Shown here: positions 1-8,539 of the stretch, piece by piece
Layout of the letters: the number at the start of each line of letters is the position of its first letter
Numbering within the stretch: position 1 is the first letter of the stretch
NCBI RefSeq assembly: GCF_009695605.1
Contig: NZ_VUNQ01000039.1
Coordinates: 1 to 34,719 of the forward strand
Direction: 5' to 3'
DNA length: 34,719 nucleotides
DNA from: Tissierella pigra
GTDB lineage: Bacteria > Bacillota > Clostridia > Tissierellales > Tissierellaceae
The notes under the pieces: generated by a model
Seen by the model: only the letters and a program-made list of their open reading frames with translations
Databases searched by the model: none
Told to the model about the DNA's origin: nothing
Translations under genes and position numbers: made by a program

Positions 1-20
1 TCTGTTATAATTGTTTTCAT
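1..20 (-). CDS. Start of an unidentified gene running off the window (possibly a transposase)
   Basis: On the minus strand, ATG at position 20 opens a frame reading MKTIIT before the window ends. A good ribosome site (GGAGGG, complement of 32-37) sits about ten bases upstream. The site lies in the 3' arm of a long hairpin, an arrangement often seen ahead of IS transposase genes and also present at the other end of this window. Only six codons are visible, so identity is a guess. Confidence 0.3.
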
Positions 21-84
21 AAGGAAAGATCCCTCCGATTTTTGTTTGTTATGGTAAACAACATTATATCAGAGGTCTTTCCTT
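21..84 (-). promoter_or_regulatory. Long hairpin burying a ribosome site (or plus-strand terminator)
   Basis: AAGGAAAGA..CTC.GAT (21-39) pairs with ATC.GAG..TCTTTCCTT (68-84), with one bulge and a mismatch, around a loop of about 28 bases. Read on the minus strand, the 3' arm contains the GGAGGG ribosome site of the frame starting at 20, so the hairpin could block translation of read-through transcripts. Read on the plus strand, it is followed by a T run and could be a terminator. Both readings fit. Confidence 0.5.
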
Positions 85-165
85 TTTTCATATTTACTTG
101 TCACAAATGTATTGTCTCATATCAAATTTCTAGAAATGTAAAATACTAGGAAAGGAAAATTTCCA

Positions 166-1029
166 TTATTTCAGTTTACATATAATCATTTCACCATAAG
201 CCTTATTTAGTTTTAAACATCTATGACCTATAAACTTTATATCCTTTTCTTCCTTTTTTATGTTTTCAATCATCTCAAAATAAGTTTTACCTTCCACTTT
301 CTTTCTTTCAATATCTAGAAGTCCTATTGACTCTAAGGAAGTAGATGTTTTGCCACATAGATGAACTACTGTATTTCCTGTAATATTATCTTCTATCCTT
401 TTCAATATATTATATACTGATTTTCCCGACATCTCTTTATATACTTTTGGTCCAACTATATCTATAGTTCCTGTAGGATCAGCAAATGAAATAATATTTA
501 CTTCTTGTTCCATAGCTTTTAGTGTAAGTTCCACTATACTGTCCTCAATTATAGACAATAATCTATTGATCATTTCCTTTTCTTTTCTTATGGATTTATA
601 AAATAACTGACTATCTAAAATGGAAGTAACTACACTAATAGGTCCTGTTATATTCAGAACTATATTTTCTCCTTCTTCCTTTAATATATCTATTGCCTTT
701 AAAACTTCAAATATTCTTCCCCTTTTTAAATCTATCTTTTCCATTTCTGGGATTTGGTCTATGTTCTCAATTCCATATTTTATTATTCTATTTCCTACGT
801 CTGGATTAAAAGCTACAGTAGAACCAAAAGATTCTGCTTCTACTGTATGACAAAGTGGCAGACTACAATAATCTTTATTATTATAGTCTTTTAATTTCTT
901 AGCCAATATTGACATTTTTAATGCTTCTTTATTACCTTCTTCATAGGAAATATTTAGTTCCTGTAGGATTTCATCAGGTATTATTTCGACTTCGTTTCCT
1001 GTACATTTGAATATATTTTGAACTGCCAT
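166..1029 (-). CDS. Divergent UroD-fold (MtaA/CmuA-like) methyltransferase
   Basis: 287 residues of the uroporphyrinogen-decarboxylase superfamily that also contains corrinoid methyltransferases. The ITGPIS motif (127-132), SFADPTG (181-187) and a zinc site of the form H-x-C...C (H223, C225, C271) are visible. Those ligands are typical of the cobalamin:thiol methyltransferases and not of true heme-pathway UroD. It is the last gene of the corrinoid operon, 13 bases after the RACo-like gene, with ribosome site AAAGGTGA. Relative to the operon's other UroD-fold protein it lacks the usual N-terminal ~30 residues and its C-terminal Cys context differs (HRC rather than PACG). It may therefore be the substrate-specific methyltransferase (MT-I) rather than the acceptor enzyme; that role is inference. 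Confidence 0.75.
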   Translation of the reverse strand: MAVQNIFKCTGNEVEIIPDEILQELNISYEEGNKEALKMSILAKKLKDYNNKDYCSLPLCHTVEAESFGSTVAFNPDVGNRIIKYGIENIDQIPEMEKIDLKRGRIFEVLKAIDILKEEGENIVLNITGPISVVTSILDSQLFYKSIRKEKEMINRLLSIIEDSIVELTLKAMEQEVNIISFADPTGTIDIVGPKVYKEMSGKSVYNILKRIEDNITGNTVVHLCGKTSTSLESIGLLDIERKKVEGKTYFEMIENIKKEEKDIKFIGHRCLKLNKAYGEMIICKLK

Positions 1030-1042
1030 TTAATCACCTTTT

Positions 1043-2770
1043 CTAAAAGTTTAATTGAGATATAAATACATCTTGAAATTTTTCTCCCATGGATAATTCT
1101 AAAACTTTCATTTCTCTCCTTATGGTATATGCTTTTTCAAGATATTCTTTATTAATTAGTGCTAATCTAGCCCCTTCTAAAGAAGTATTACCTAAGAAAT
1201 ATATTTCTCCATTAAATCCATTGGGAATAAGCCCTATGATTTTTATACTGTTAGGGTTAACATGATACCCAAATGAGCCTGCAATATATATTTTTGGTAT
1301 TTCCTCTATGTTCAATTCCATTTCCTCTAGCATTAAAATTACACCAGCAGCTATGGCTCCCTTTGCCAACTGAATTTGTCTTATATCTTTTTGAGAAATA
1401 TATATGTCCTCAGTTATATAGAATTTTTTATCTACTAATCTATCTTTTATTTTAGAATCTAGGTTTTTATTCCATCTTCCTGATTTCATCAATATATTTC
1501 TTTTAACTAATGCCGCCGCTATATCTATTAATCCACTACCACAAATTCCTGTAGGATTTTCATCTTCTATTGTGGTAAATTGAATATTATAGTCTTCGTC
1601 TATATCAAAGCTTTCTATTGCTCCTTTTTCTGCACGACACCCACATTCTATATTCATTCCCTCTAGAGCAGGTCCTGCTGCTGTAGATGTACATATTATT
1701 TCTCCGTCTTTTATGGCTGCCATTTCACCATTTGTTCCTATATCTATAAATATAGCCTCTTTATTATTTTGGAAATCTGATGCTATAATCCCTGAAACTA
1801 TATCACCACCTACATATGATGATGCAGATGGAATTATACTAAGTATTGCTTCCTTATTGGATTTGATATTTATATGATTTGCTTTAATATTCTTTGGACT
1901 TAATACTATGGACCTATAAGGTGCCTTAGATAAAGATACTGGACTTATTCCAAGTAAAAGATGTATCATAGTGGTATTGGCAGAAACTATAATATGATAT
2001 ATATCATCTTTATTATAAATACTCCCTAACAATATCTCTATGGAGTTATTTATATCTTCTATTATTAATTCCTGCATTTCACTAGCACCTAATGGATTCT
2101 CCATACAATATGAAATTCTTGTAAGTACATCTCCTCCATATTGAGTTTGAGGATTGAGAGAGGAATATCTTTCTATTATTTCTCCATCTTTTAAATTTAT
2201 CAAATAATATGAAACACCTGTAGTCCCAATATCTATACCTACTCCTAGTATTTTCTTTTCACAATTACCAATATCCATTAGTTCTTCTTTAAATACTACT
2301 CCCCATATTTCTGTAGAATCATTTTCTTCCATATGACTAATCTTTTTATATAGTTCTACTGAATTAAAGGAGTAATTTAAAGAGTCCACATAAGGTATGG
2401 ATTTTTCTCTATGAATACTTGGTAATTTAATAGATTTAATAGAGCTATCTACAGCTACATCAATACTAAATCCTTTATGCACTGTTTTAAGTGATTTTTC
2501 ATTGTGTATTAATCCTACTTCCACATTTCCAAGAACTTTTGCCATACAGGACAATCTTTCATTTTTACTTTCATCAATTATTTCTCTTTCTTTAGAACTT
2601 GGTTCTGATAACTGTCCTTTTTTAATTATTACCTTACATTTGCCACAAAACCCCATACCATTACATGGAGTTTCCATCTTTAACTTTGTCTTTCTAATGG
2701 CATCTAGCAAAAAACTTCCCGTTTCTACTTCAACATCTATATTCTCTTTAGTAAATTTAACTATAGGCAT
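1043..2770 (-). CDS. RACo-like ATP-dependent reductive activator of corrinoid protein
   Basis: 575 residues. The N-terminus is a 2Fe-2S ferredoxin domain with C36, C42, C45 and C75 in the C-x5-C-x2-C...C pattern. The rest is the ASKHA-type ATPase region of the RACE/RACo family (DUF4445), with phosphate motifs VGIDIGTTG (~177) and IFIDIGTNGEMA, and the C-terminal AGSFGYH. Such proteins use ATP to force an electron onto an inactivated Co(II) corrinoid, returning it to Co(I). Its start codon overlaps the stop of the upstream methyltransferase by one base, so the two are translationally coupled. The neighbouring corrinoid protein is the obvious substrate. Confidence 0.9.
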   Translation of the reverse strand: MPIVKFTKENIDVEVETGSFLLDAIRKTKLKMETPCNGMGFCGKCKVIIKKGQLSEPSSKEREIIDESKNERLSCMAKVLGNVEVGLIHNEKSLKTVHKGFSIDVAVDSSIKSIKLPSIHREKSIPYVDSLNYSFNSVELYKKISHMEENDSTEIWGVVFKEELMDIGNCEKKILGVGIDIGTTGVSYYLINLKDGEIIERYSSLNPQTQYGGDVLTRISYCMENPLGASEMQELIIEDINNSIEILLGSIYNKDDIYHIIVSANTTMIHLLLGISPVSLSKAPYRSIVLSPKNIKANHINIKSNKEAILSIIPSASSYVGGDIVSGIIASDFQNNKEAIFIDIGTNGEMAAIKDGEIICTSTAAGPALEGMNIECGCRAEKGAIESFDIDEDYNIQFTTIEDENPTGICGSGLIDIAAALVKRNILMKSGRWNKNLDSKIKDRLVDKKFYITEDIYISQKDIRQIQLAKGAIAAGVILMLEEMELNIEEIPKIYIAGSFGYHVNPNSIKIIGLIPNGFNGEIYFLGNTSLEGARLALINKEYLEKAYTIRREMKVLELSMGEKFQDVFISQLNF

Positions 2771-3768
2771 TAGATACTTCCTTTCACATAATCTGTCATG
2801 GCTTTTAGATTTTCTATGGGAGTTGACATACCTAGACCACAGGCAGGTGATACAATGTCCACACCAGAATCCATAGCATTTTTAGTTATTGATATGATTT
2901 TATCTGTAGGTCCATTCTGTAACAGTAAAGTACTTACATTTCCCATAAGTTTTGTTTTAAGAGTTTTTCTTGCAAATCTCATATTTACTATGGAATCAAA
3001 GCTAAGGGCAGCAACATCTAATGTATCTAAACTATCTATTATGGTTTTTGCATCTCCACAGATATGAATAATAACAGGAATATTTATTTCTTTCATTCTA
3101 TTTAAGAATTTAATATACATAGGCATTGCAAATTTATCAAAATTCTTTCTACCTAGTATTTCACCTGTTGCTGTAGGATCTGAAATCGCTATTATATCTG
3201 CACCAGCATGAACCATTTTTTCTGCATATTCTATTAGATATAAATTTATATATTCTATAAATTTATATGCCTTATCTGGCTCTCTTCTCAACATTTTAAA
3301 TAATTTCATGGGGTCTACAATAGAAGTAGCTGTACTTATGGGTCCAGTAATATTTCCTATTACAGGTATTTCATCATTCTTTAGCCCTTGAATTGCTTGT
3401 ATTACAGTTTTAGCCCTAAAGTTCATATTTATATTTGGGTCAAAATTATCCATTATTTTTTCTAAATCATCTTCGTTATATGCCAATACTCTTGGTTCAT
3501 TATTTTTATCACCTTCACTGATTTTTACACCAAAAGATTCTGACTCGCAAGTCATACAAAAAGGAACTCCATAGTTTTCAAATCCTGTAAGTTCTCTTAC
3601 CTTAATAGCAGTAGATACCATAGCTTCCACATCAATATTATGATTGGAGTGCATATCTTCTATAATCTCTGTAACAGCAGCATTCATCATCCCTCCTGGA
3701 CATATGACTGGAGGTCTATCTACTTTTTCTCCATTTAAAACTTTTAAAATTCTTTCTTTTTCCTTCAT
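2770..3768 (-). CDS. MtaA/MtbA-like methylcorrinoid methyltransferase (UroD fold)
   Basis: 332 residues, the usual length for MtaA/MtbA-type methyltransferases. N-terminal DRPPVICPGGMMN, ITGPIST (140-146), SDPTATGEILG (~196-206), and zinc ligands H235 and C237 (HICGD) plus C310 (PACGLGMSTP) are all present. The family moves a methyl group between a methylated corrinoid protein and a thiol; in bacteria lacking coenzyme M the acceptor is usually tetrahydrofolate or unknown. It lies 14 bases after the corrinoid protein gene and overlaps the RACo-like gene by one base. Ribosome site GGAGAG. Which of the two UroD-fold enzymes loads and which unloads the corrinoid cannot be told from sequence. Confidence 0.85.
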   Translation of the reverse strand: MKEKERILKVLNGEKVDRPPVICPGGMMNAAVTEIIEDMHSNHNIDVEAMVSTAIKVRELTGFENYGVPFCMTCESESFGVKISEGDKNNEPRVLAYNEDDLEKIMDNFDPNINMNFRAKTVIQAIQGLKNDEIPVIGNITGPISTATSIVDPMKLFKMLRREPDKAYKFIEYINLYLIEYAEKMVHAGADIIAISDPTATGEILGRKNFDKFAMPMYIKFLNRMKEINIPVIIHICGDAKTIIDSLDTLDVAALSFDSIVNMRFARKTLKTKLMGNVSTLLLQNGPTDKIISITKNAMDSGVDIVSPACGLGMSTPIENLKAMTDYVKGSI

Positions 3769-3782
3769 TGTATCTCTCCATT

Positions 3783-4427
3783 TTAATTATTTGCAATTAG
3801 TTTCATTCTTCTTACTGCTTCGTTTGCGTCTACAGCATAGGCATCGGCCCCTATTTCATCGGCAAATCTTTGAGATATAGGTCCTCCACCTACTAGAACT
3901 TTATATTTATCTCTAATATTACTTTCCTCTAACATATCGATTACCTTCTTCATTCCCATCATAGTTGTAGTCATTAAAGTTGACATACAGATAAAATCCG
4001 CCTCTACTTCTTCTGCCACTGTAATAAAGTTTTTAAGAGGAACATCTCTCCCTAAATCATATACTTCTATTCCAGCAGATTCTGTCATTATTTTCACTAA
4101 ATTTTTCCCTATATCATGGGTATCTCCCTCTACTACTCCAATAACCACTTTTATAGTATTTTCTCTATCCTCTTTTTCAATATGAGGCTTTAATATATCT
4201 AGTCCTATATTTAAAGTATCTGAACATATTAGTACTTCAGGTAAAAAATATTCCTCTTCTTCATAAAGTTCTCCTACTCTATCCATTCCTGATATTAAAC
4301 CTTTAGTAATTGTTTCATTAGGTGGTATAAGCACTTCTAAAGATTTATTACAAAGCTCCTCTACTAATTCATCATCCATTTCTACTACAGCATCACTTAT
4401 TTCTTGAAATAATTTTTCCTTCTCCAT
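3783..4427 (-). CDS. Corrinoid protein (MtaC/MttC/MtmC type)
   Basis: 214 residues in the standard two-domain layout: a helical cap (~1-88, B12-binding_2) and a Rossmann B12-binding domain. The lower cobalt ligand motif is D102-T-H104-D-I-G107 (GDTHDIGKN), with H104 the base that coordinates cobalt, and GGGP near residue 175 contacts the nucleotide tail. It carries the methyl group between the two methyltransferases. First gene of the operon; ribosome site GGAG ten bases ahead of ATG. The 166-bp upstream region up to the MFS terminator must hold the promoter, but I could not pick one with confidence. Confidence 0.92.
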   Translation of the reverse strand: MEKEKLFQEISDAVVEMDDELVEELCNKSLEVLIPPNETITKGLISGMDRVGELYEEEEYFLPEVLICSDTLNIGLDILKPHIEKEDRENTIKVVIGVVEGDTHDIGKNLVKIMTESAGIEVYDLGRDVPLKNFITVAEEVEADFICMSTLMTTTMMGMKKVIDMLEESNIRDKYKVLVGGGPISQRFADEIGADAYAVDANEAVRRMKLIANN

Positions 4428-4593
4428 TTTGTCATCTCCAATTATTATTTACTTTGTTAATTATTATTTTATCTCAATTAGCCCTAGTATTCTAATAGGT
4501 ATTATTTATCTGCCATCTTGTATCTATAGGATAATATAATAGTATTAATAGTATGAAAATAAAGTTTCTAAATCTAGAAGTTTCCTTCTATAT

Positions 4594-4631
4594 AAATAAA
4601 AACGAATCCTTGAATGGATTCGTTTTTATTT
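4594..4631 (-). terminator. Terminator of the MFS gene
   Basis: Perfect 16-bp stem (AAATAAAAACGAATCC with its complement) around a six-base loop, starting 13 bases past the MFS stop codon. The stem's own outer A/T tract supplies the U run in both directions. It insulates the MFS gene from the corrinoid operon. Confidence 0.9.
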
Positions 4632-4643
4632 ACAATATATTTT

Positions 4644-5831
4644 TTATTTTTTCTTCACCATAAACGTAATTCCTATGGCGATTAAAAGAAGAACTCCCGC
4701 TACTATATAAGCATAATTATAAGTTCCAGTAAAATCCAATATAGTAGCTGCTGTCATAGGTCCTATTACTCCTCCTAGTCCCCAAGCCGTAAATAATATT
4801 CCATAGTTCATACCAAAATTTTTACTTCCATAAGCATCTGATGCCATGGCTGGAAATATGGCGAATCCTCCTCCATAGCATAGTCCTGCTATGGCAACTC
4901 CAATACTAAGTAATGCTACATTTGAATATACGGCGAAACTAAACATATTTATCATCTGTAATATAAATATAAATCTAACTAAAGTAAGTCTATCTACTTT
5001 ATCAGATATAAGTCCACCAAGTACTCTTCCCAAACTATTAAAAATAGATAATATAATTACTAAAATAAATCCAGCTTCCCATTTTATCTGAAGCTTTGCT
5101 ATATTGGATATATGTCCAATAATCATCAGTCCAGCTGATGAAGATAATCCAAGCATTACCCATAATTTATAGAAATATTTATCTTTTATTATATATTTCC
5201 AATCATAGTCTACACTTATATTTTTCTGTTTATTTACTTCTTTATTTTCTGGAATAAAATTCTGTGGTGGATTCTTTATAATTAAAGATAATGGTATGGC
5301 TGTAAGTAAAACAAATATTCCCAAATAGGAAAATGTTTTAGATATACCAACTGAGTTTATAAGGTAATTGGATAATGGTGAATAAAATGCAGAGGATAGT
5401 CCTACTCCTGCAACTACTATTCCTGTTACCATACCTTTTTTCTCCTGTGAAAACCATTTTACAACAGTAGCAGTAGTTGCAACATTTATAATACCTGAAC
5501 CTGCTCCAACAAGTATCCCCATTGTAAATACCATAAGTATAGGGCTAGTAGTCATTCCTGAACAAATCAAACCTATTCCGATTAAAATACCTCCTGCTGT
5601 AGCAGGTATTCTAGGTCCCTTAGAATCTACTATTTTCCCAAATATAACCATTGCTATTACAAAGGATATAGTTAATACAGTATAGGGAAGAGATGCTTCT
5701 TTGCTTGTCCAATTCAGCTCAGTGACAAGCGCCTTGCTTATTACACTCCAAACATACATTATTGCTGAAATAAAGTTAATTCCTGCTGCGGCTGACAGTA
5801 CTATATATCCTCTCTTATTACTATTCTTCAT
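4644..5831 (-). CDS. MFS transporter, OFA (oxalate/formate antiporter-like) family
   Basis: 395 residues with about 12 hydrophobic segments and a hydrophilic central loop near 190-215. The loop after helix 2 (GKIVDSKGPR), the post-helix-4 stretch KWFSQEKKGMVTGI and the C-terminal YGSKNFGMNYGILFTAWG are characteristic of OFA-type monocarboxylate transporters. The substrate is unknown; next to a corrinoid methyl-transfer operon it may import a methylated or methoxylated acid or export the demethylated product (inference). Start ATG with ribosome site AAGGAGGA. It has its own promoter and terminator, so it is a separate transcript from the methyltransferase genes. Confidence 0.85.
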   Translation of the reverse strand: MKNSNKRGYIVLSAAAGINFISAIMYVWSVISKALVTELNWTSKEASLPYTVLTISFVIAMVIFGKIVDSKGPRIPATAGGILIGIGLICSGMTTSPILMVFTMGILVGAGSGIINVATTATVVKWFSQEKKGMVTGIVVAGVGLSSAFYSPLSNYLINSVGISKTFSYLGIFVLLTAIPLSLIIKNPPQNFIPENKEVNKQKNISVDYDWKYIIKDKYFYKLWVMLGLSSSAGLMIIGHISNIAKLQIKWEAGFILVIILSIFNSLGRVLGGLISDKVDRLTLVRFIFILQMINMFSFAVYSNVALLSIGVAIAGLCYGGGFAIFPAMASDAYGSKNFGMNYGILFTAWGLGGVIGPMTAATILDFTGTYNYAYIVAGVLLLIAIGITFMVKKK

Positions 5832-5862
5832 CTTATCCTCCTTTTAATTTTTTATGTATACA

Positions 5863-5898
5863 GTATAAGATTATACCATTGAACAATTCTGTCTACAA
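5863..5898 (-). promoter_or_regulatory. MFS gene promoter with operator-like palindrome
   Basis: On the minus strand, TTGTAG (5893-5898), 17 bases, then a perfect TATAAT (5870-5875). The palindrome GTATAA-TC-TTATAC (5863-5876) covers the -10 box, where a repressor dimer would block polymerase. A second dyad, CAAGA...TCTTG, lies just upstream of the -35. The rest of 5832-6117 shows no further gene. Confidence 0.6.
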
Positions 5899-6117
5899 GA
5901 GGAATAGGGTCTTGTTCACAATAAACATCCACCTCCGAAAAATCAAAGGTTCAATTTCCTTGCAAAAAAATGATATAACTTATTCCATAATTTTCCTAGA
6001 TTTAGTTTCTACCTTATGATATTATTAAAACTAGTATATACTTTATCTGTTCTTCTTGCTAAAGGGCAGATTAACGGAGTTTAAGTTTATATAATACACA
6101 GATATAGGGAGGTTATT

Positions 6118-6705
6118 ATGAGTATAAAAAATATCATAAAACAACTATTGTATATGTTTTTGCCAGCTGTTTTTTTCAGAGTATTGTATGGAAAGTTAGG
6201 AATACCCATAGCTTTAAGCATCTCTATCAGCATCAGTACTATTATGATTTTATACAATCTTAAGAAACATAAAAAGATTAACAATTCGCTTATAATCGGG
6301 TTTTGTCTAACTCTATTTTCATTATTAGGCTGTGTTTTTTCGGGCAATGATCGGTTCATGTTTTATCCAGCTGTACTTGAAAACTTTATTTTAGTAGTCA
6401 TTCTCTTAATCTGTATAATAAAAAAAAGGTCTTACTCATATTTTTTCGCTAAAGATTTTGAAATTCCATATATCAAAGACATGGATGAAAGTGTTTTTCT
6501 ACCGACTAATTATGCGTGGCTTCTTATATTTTCAATAAGACTTTCTTTAAGGGTAATCAGCTTGTTAAGTACAAATATAAGTTTTAACAGCTTATATTGG
6601 GTATCATTTTTGGCTGGTGACCCCATAACAATTCCTGTATATATTTATACATATTATTTTTTTAGGAAAAAAATAATAGAACATTGTGACGACAGTTCAC
6701 AATAA
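6118..6705 (+). CDS. Small integral membrane protein, unknown function
   Basis: 195 residues with roughly six hydrophobic segments (about 10-25, 28-45, 58-75, 85-100, 133-150, 160-185) separated by short basic loops such as KKHKK and KKKR, and no recognisable catalytic motif. It loosely resembles the VC0807-type membrane proteins of unknown role, which I cannot confirm. ATG is preceded by a strong GGAGG site. A TATAAT (6090-6095) lies just upstream without a good -35. Single-gene unit closed by its own terminator. Confidence 0.7.
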   Translation: MSIKNIIKQLLYMFLPAVFFRVLYGKLGIPIALSISISISTIMILYNLKKHKKINNSLIIGFCLTLFSLLGCVFSGNDRFMFYPAVLENFILVVILLICIIKKRSYSYFFAKDFEIPYIKDMDESVFLPTNYAWLLIFSIRLSLRVISLLSTNISFNSLYWVSFLAGDPITIPVYIYTYYFFRKKIIEHCDDSSQ

Positions 6706-6775
6706 TACTTACTACACTTTTTAGTATCCATTTAAGTTGTCGAAAATAAAAATTAAATATGGTTAATATATTACT

Positions 6776-6822
6776 TTGTATGTCACTTGATTATGTAAAT
6801 TTTCTCTGACATACAATTTTTT
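6776..6822 (+). terminator. Rho-independent terminator
   Basis: TTGTATGTCA (6776-6785) pairs with TGACATACAA (6807-6816), followed by six T. It ends the membrane-protein transcript. The rest of the 6706-6934 gap holds only an isolated TATAAT (6877-6882) that may serve the flippase gene. Confidence 0.75.
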
Positions 6823-6934
6823 ATTTTATTCTATAAAAATTAGACCATCTCCTCATAAGTTCCATAATAAAGATAATATAATCACTTAAAGAACATATAA
6901 ATTAATATTGGACTTTTTTTAAGAGGTGATTTTT

Positions 6935-8470
6935 TTGAATAAAAACGGATTTATTTATGGTTCAGTTTTTATGGTTTTTATGAATTTTTTTATGAGAATC
7001 ATTGGATTTGCTTATGATATTTTTCTATCTAAACTCTTAGGAGCAGAGTCTATGGGATTATTTCAAATTGGATTGTCTACCCTTATGACATTTTTGATTA
7101 TAACAATCTCTGGAATTCCTACTGCCCTCACAAAGATAATTGCAGAAGAAAACTCTAAAAGTGGTCCTAATAATGTAGAAGGTATTTTTAAACTAACTTT
7201 TATATTTAATTTTTTATTGGCCATTTTACTTAGTGGAGTCTTAATATTTTTCTCAGATTTTATAGCCGTTAAAATGCTTAAAAACAAAGATATGATTCTT
7301 GGAGTATATTTTATGGTTCCAGCTATTATTATATTTTCTTTAAGCAATGTATTAAAAGCATATTTCTATGGAATGAAGAATATGGTGACTCCTGGTCTTG
7401 CACAAATAATTGAACATTTCACTAGGTTTGTTGGGGTTATGGCTATTATATATTGTGTAAAGCCTACAAATCCAATTAACGGAGCTATAATAGCACTAAT
7501 TGGTCTTAGTATTGGAGAATCCTTCGATTTACTATGGTCCATATACTGGAAAAATCGTTTATATAAAAGGAAGAAAATTCCCCATAATGTAAGCAGTATA
7601 GCTTTGTTTCTAAAACTTTTGACTATGGCAGTTCCTTTAACTGTTGCTGGTTCTTTTCAAGTTGTATTCAGGTTTACCAATACTGTTTTAATTCCTAGCA
7701 GACTTATGGCTTCAGGATATAGTAGCAGTGAGGCTATATCAACCTTTGGAAGAATTATGGGAATGGCTATGCCCCTTATTCATCTATCCTTTATAGTTAC
7801 AGCTGCTTTGGTTCTTAACCTGATTCCAAGTCTTTCAGAACAGATGGCTTTAAAGAGATATAAGGAGATGAAAAGAGATATAAATCTATCTATAAAGGCA
7901 ACTATTCTTGTTTCTCTGCCTTTGACAGCAATATATACTGTGTTTTCTAAACCTTTAGCAGTATTTTTATATAGTGATATAAAGGTTGCACCTTATATAT
8001 ATATTATGGCTTTTGGTACTATTCTTATGGCTTTACAGAACACTATTTCAGGTGTACTTCTAGGTCTAAACAGCCAAGTGCAGGATACTATAAACGGAAT
8101 CATTAGTATGGTCATTAGAATTATTCTTATTTATATATTAGTGGGAAACCCTCAATTTGGAATCAACGGATTTTTTATTGCATTTTATGTATCTATTATA
8201 GTAGCTCTTATTTTGGACTTAATTGTTTTACGTTCTGTAATTAAGCTGAATATCAATTATCTAGATATTATAGGGAAACCTCTTTTAGCCACTATATTTA
8301 TGATTGGAGCAATACTTTTAACTACCCATGATTTATCTAACCTTCAAAGCTCTAATTTTATTGGATTTATATCTAGCCTTTTAGTAGGCATAATAGCTTA
8401 TATATTTATTTTGGTAATTACAAAGGCAGTACCTAAAAACTTCTTTAGACGATTCCTAAAATCTAAATAG
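6935..8470 (+). CDS. SpoVB/MurJ-like polysaccharide or lipid flippase (MATE/MOP superfamily)
   Basis: About 511 residues with 12-14 hydrophobic segments. The N-terminus (FIYGSVFMVFMNFFMRIIGF) and the later FYGMKNMVTPGLAQIIEHFTR stretch are typical of the stage V sporulation protein B branch of Wzx/MurJ flippases, which move lipid-linked cell-wall or spore-cortex precursors across the membrane. I place the start at TTG 6935: the AGAGGTGA ribosome site (6922-6929) sits five bases ahead, whereas the in-frame GTG at 6926 lies inside that site. The lipoprotein gene follows closely on the same strand. Confidence 0.85.
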   Translation: MNKNGFIYGSVFMVFMNFFMRIIGFAYDIFLSKLLGAESMGLFQIGLSTLMTFLIITISGIPTALTKIIAEENSKSGPNNVEGIFKLTFIFNFLLAILLSGVLIFFSDFIAVKMLKNKDMILGVYFMVPAIIIFSLSNVLKAYFYGMKNMVTPGLAQIIEHFTRFVGVMAIIYCVKPTNPINGAIIALIGLSIGESFDLLWSIYWKNRLYKRKKIPHNVSSIALFLKLLTMAVPLTVAGSFQVVFRFTNTVLIPSRLMASGYSSSEAISTFGRIMGMAMPLIHLSFIVTAALVLNLIPSLSEQMALKRYKEMKRDINLSIKATILVSLPLTAIYTVFSKPLAVFLYSDIKVAPYIYIMAFGTILMALQNTISGVLLGLNSQVQDTINGIISMVIRIILIYILVGNPQFGINGFFIAFYVSIIVALILDLIVLRSVIKLNINYLDIIGKPLLATIFMIGAILLTTHDLSNLQSSNFIGFISSLLVGIIAYIFILVITKAVPKNFFRRFLKSK

Positions 8471-8539
8471 TTTTGTAAAAAATTTGTAACCTATACTTTG
8501 ACATATCATTGTATAATAGTGGAAAAGGAGATGAGAAAT

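Noticed and set aside
2502-2876. Plus-strand 124-codon ORF
   Set aside because: Opposite strand of the RACo-like and methyltransferase genes; no ribosome site and no family resemblance.
6926-6934. GTG start for the flippase
   Set aside because: The GTG is part of the ribosome site itself; TTG 6935 is correctly spaced.
8498-8539. Longer start (TTG 8498) for the DUF4349 lipoprotein, and TTGACA at 8498 as a -35
   Set aside because: The extension would put extra residues before the signal peptide and spans TATAAT 8512-8517; the TTGACA is only eight bases from that TATAAT, too close for a promoter pair.
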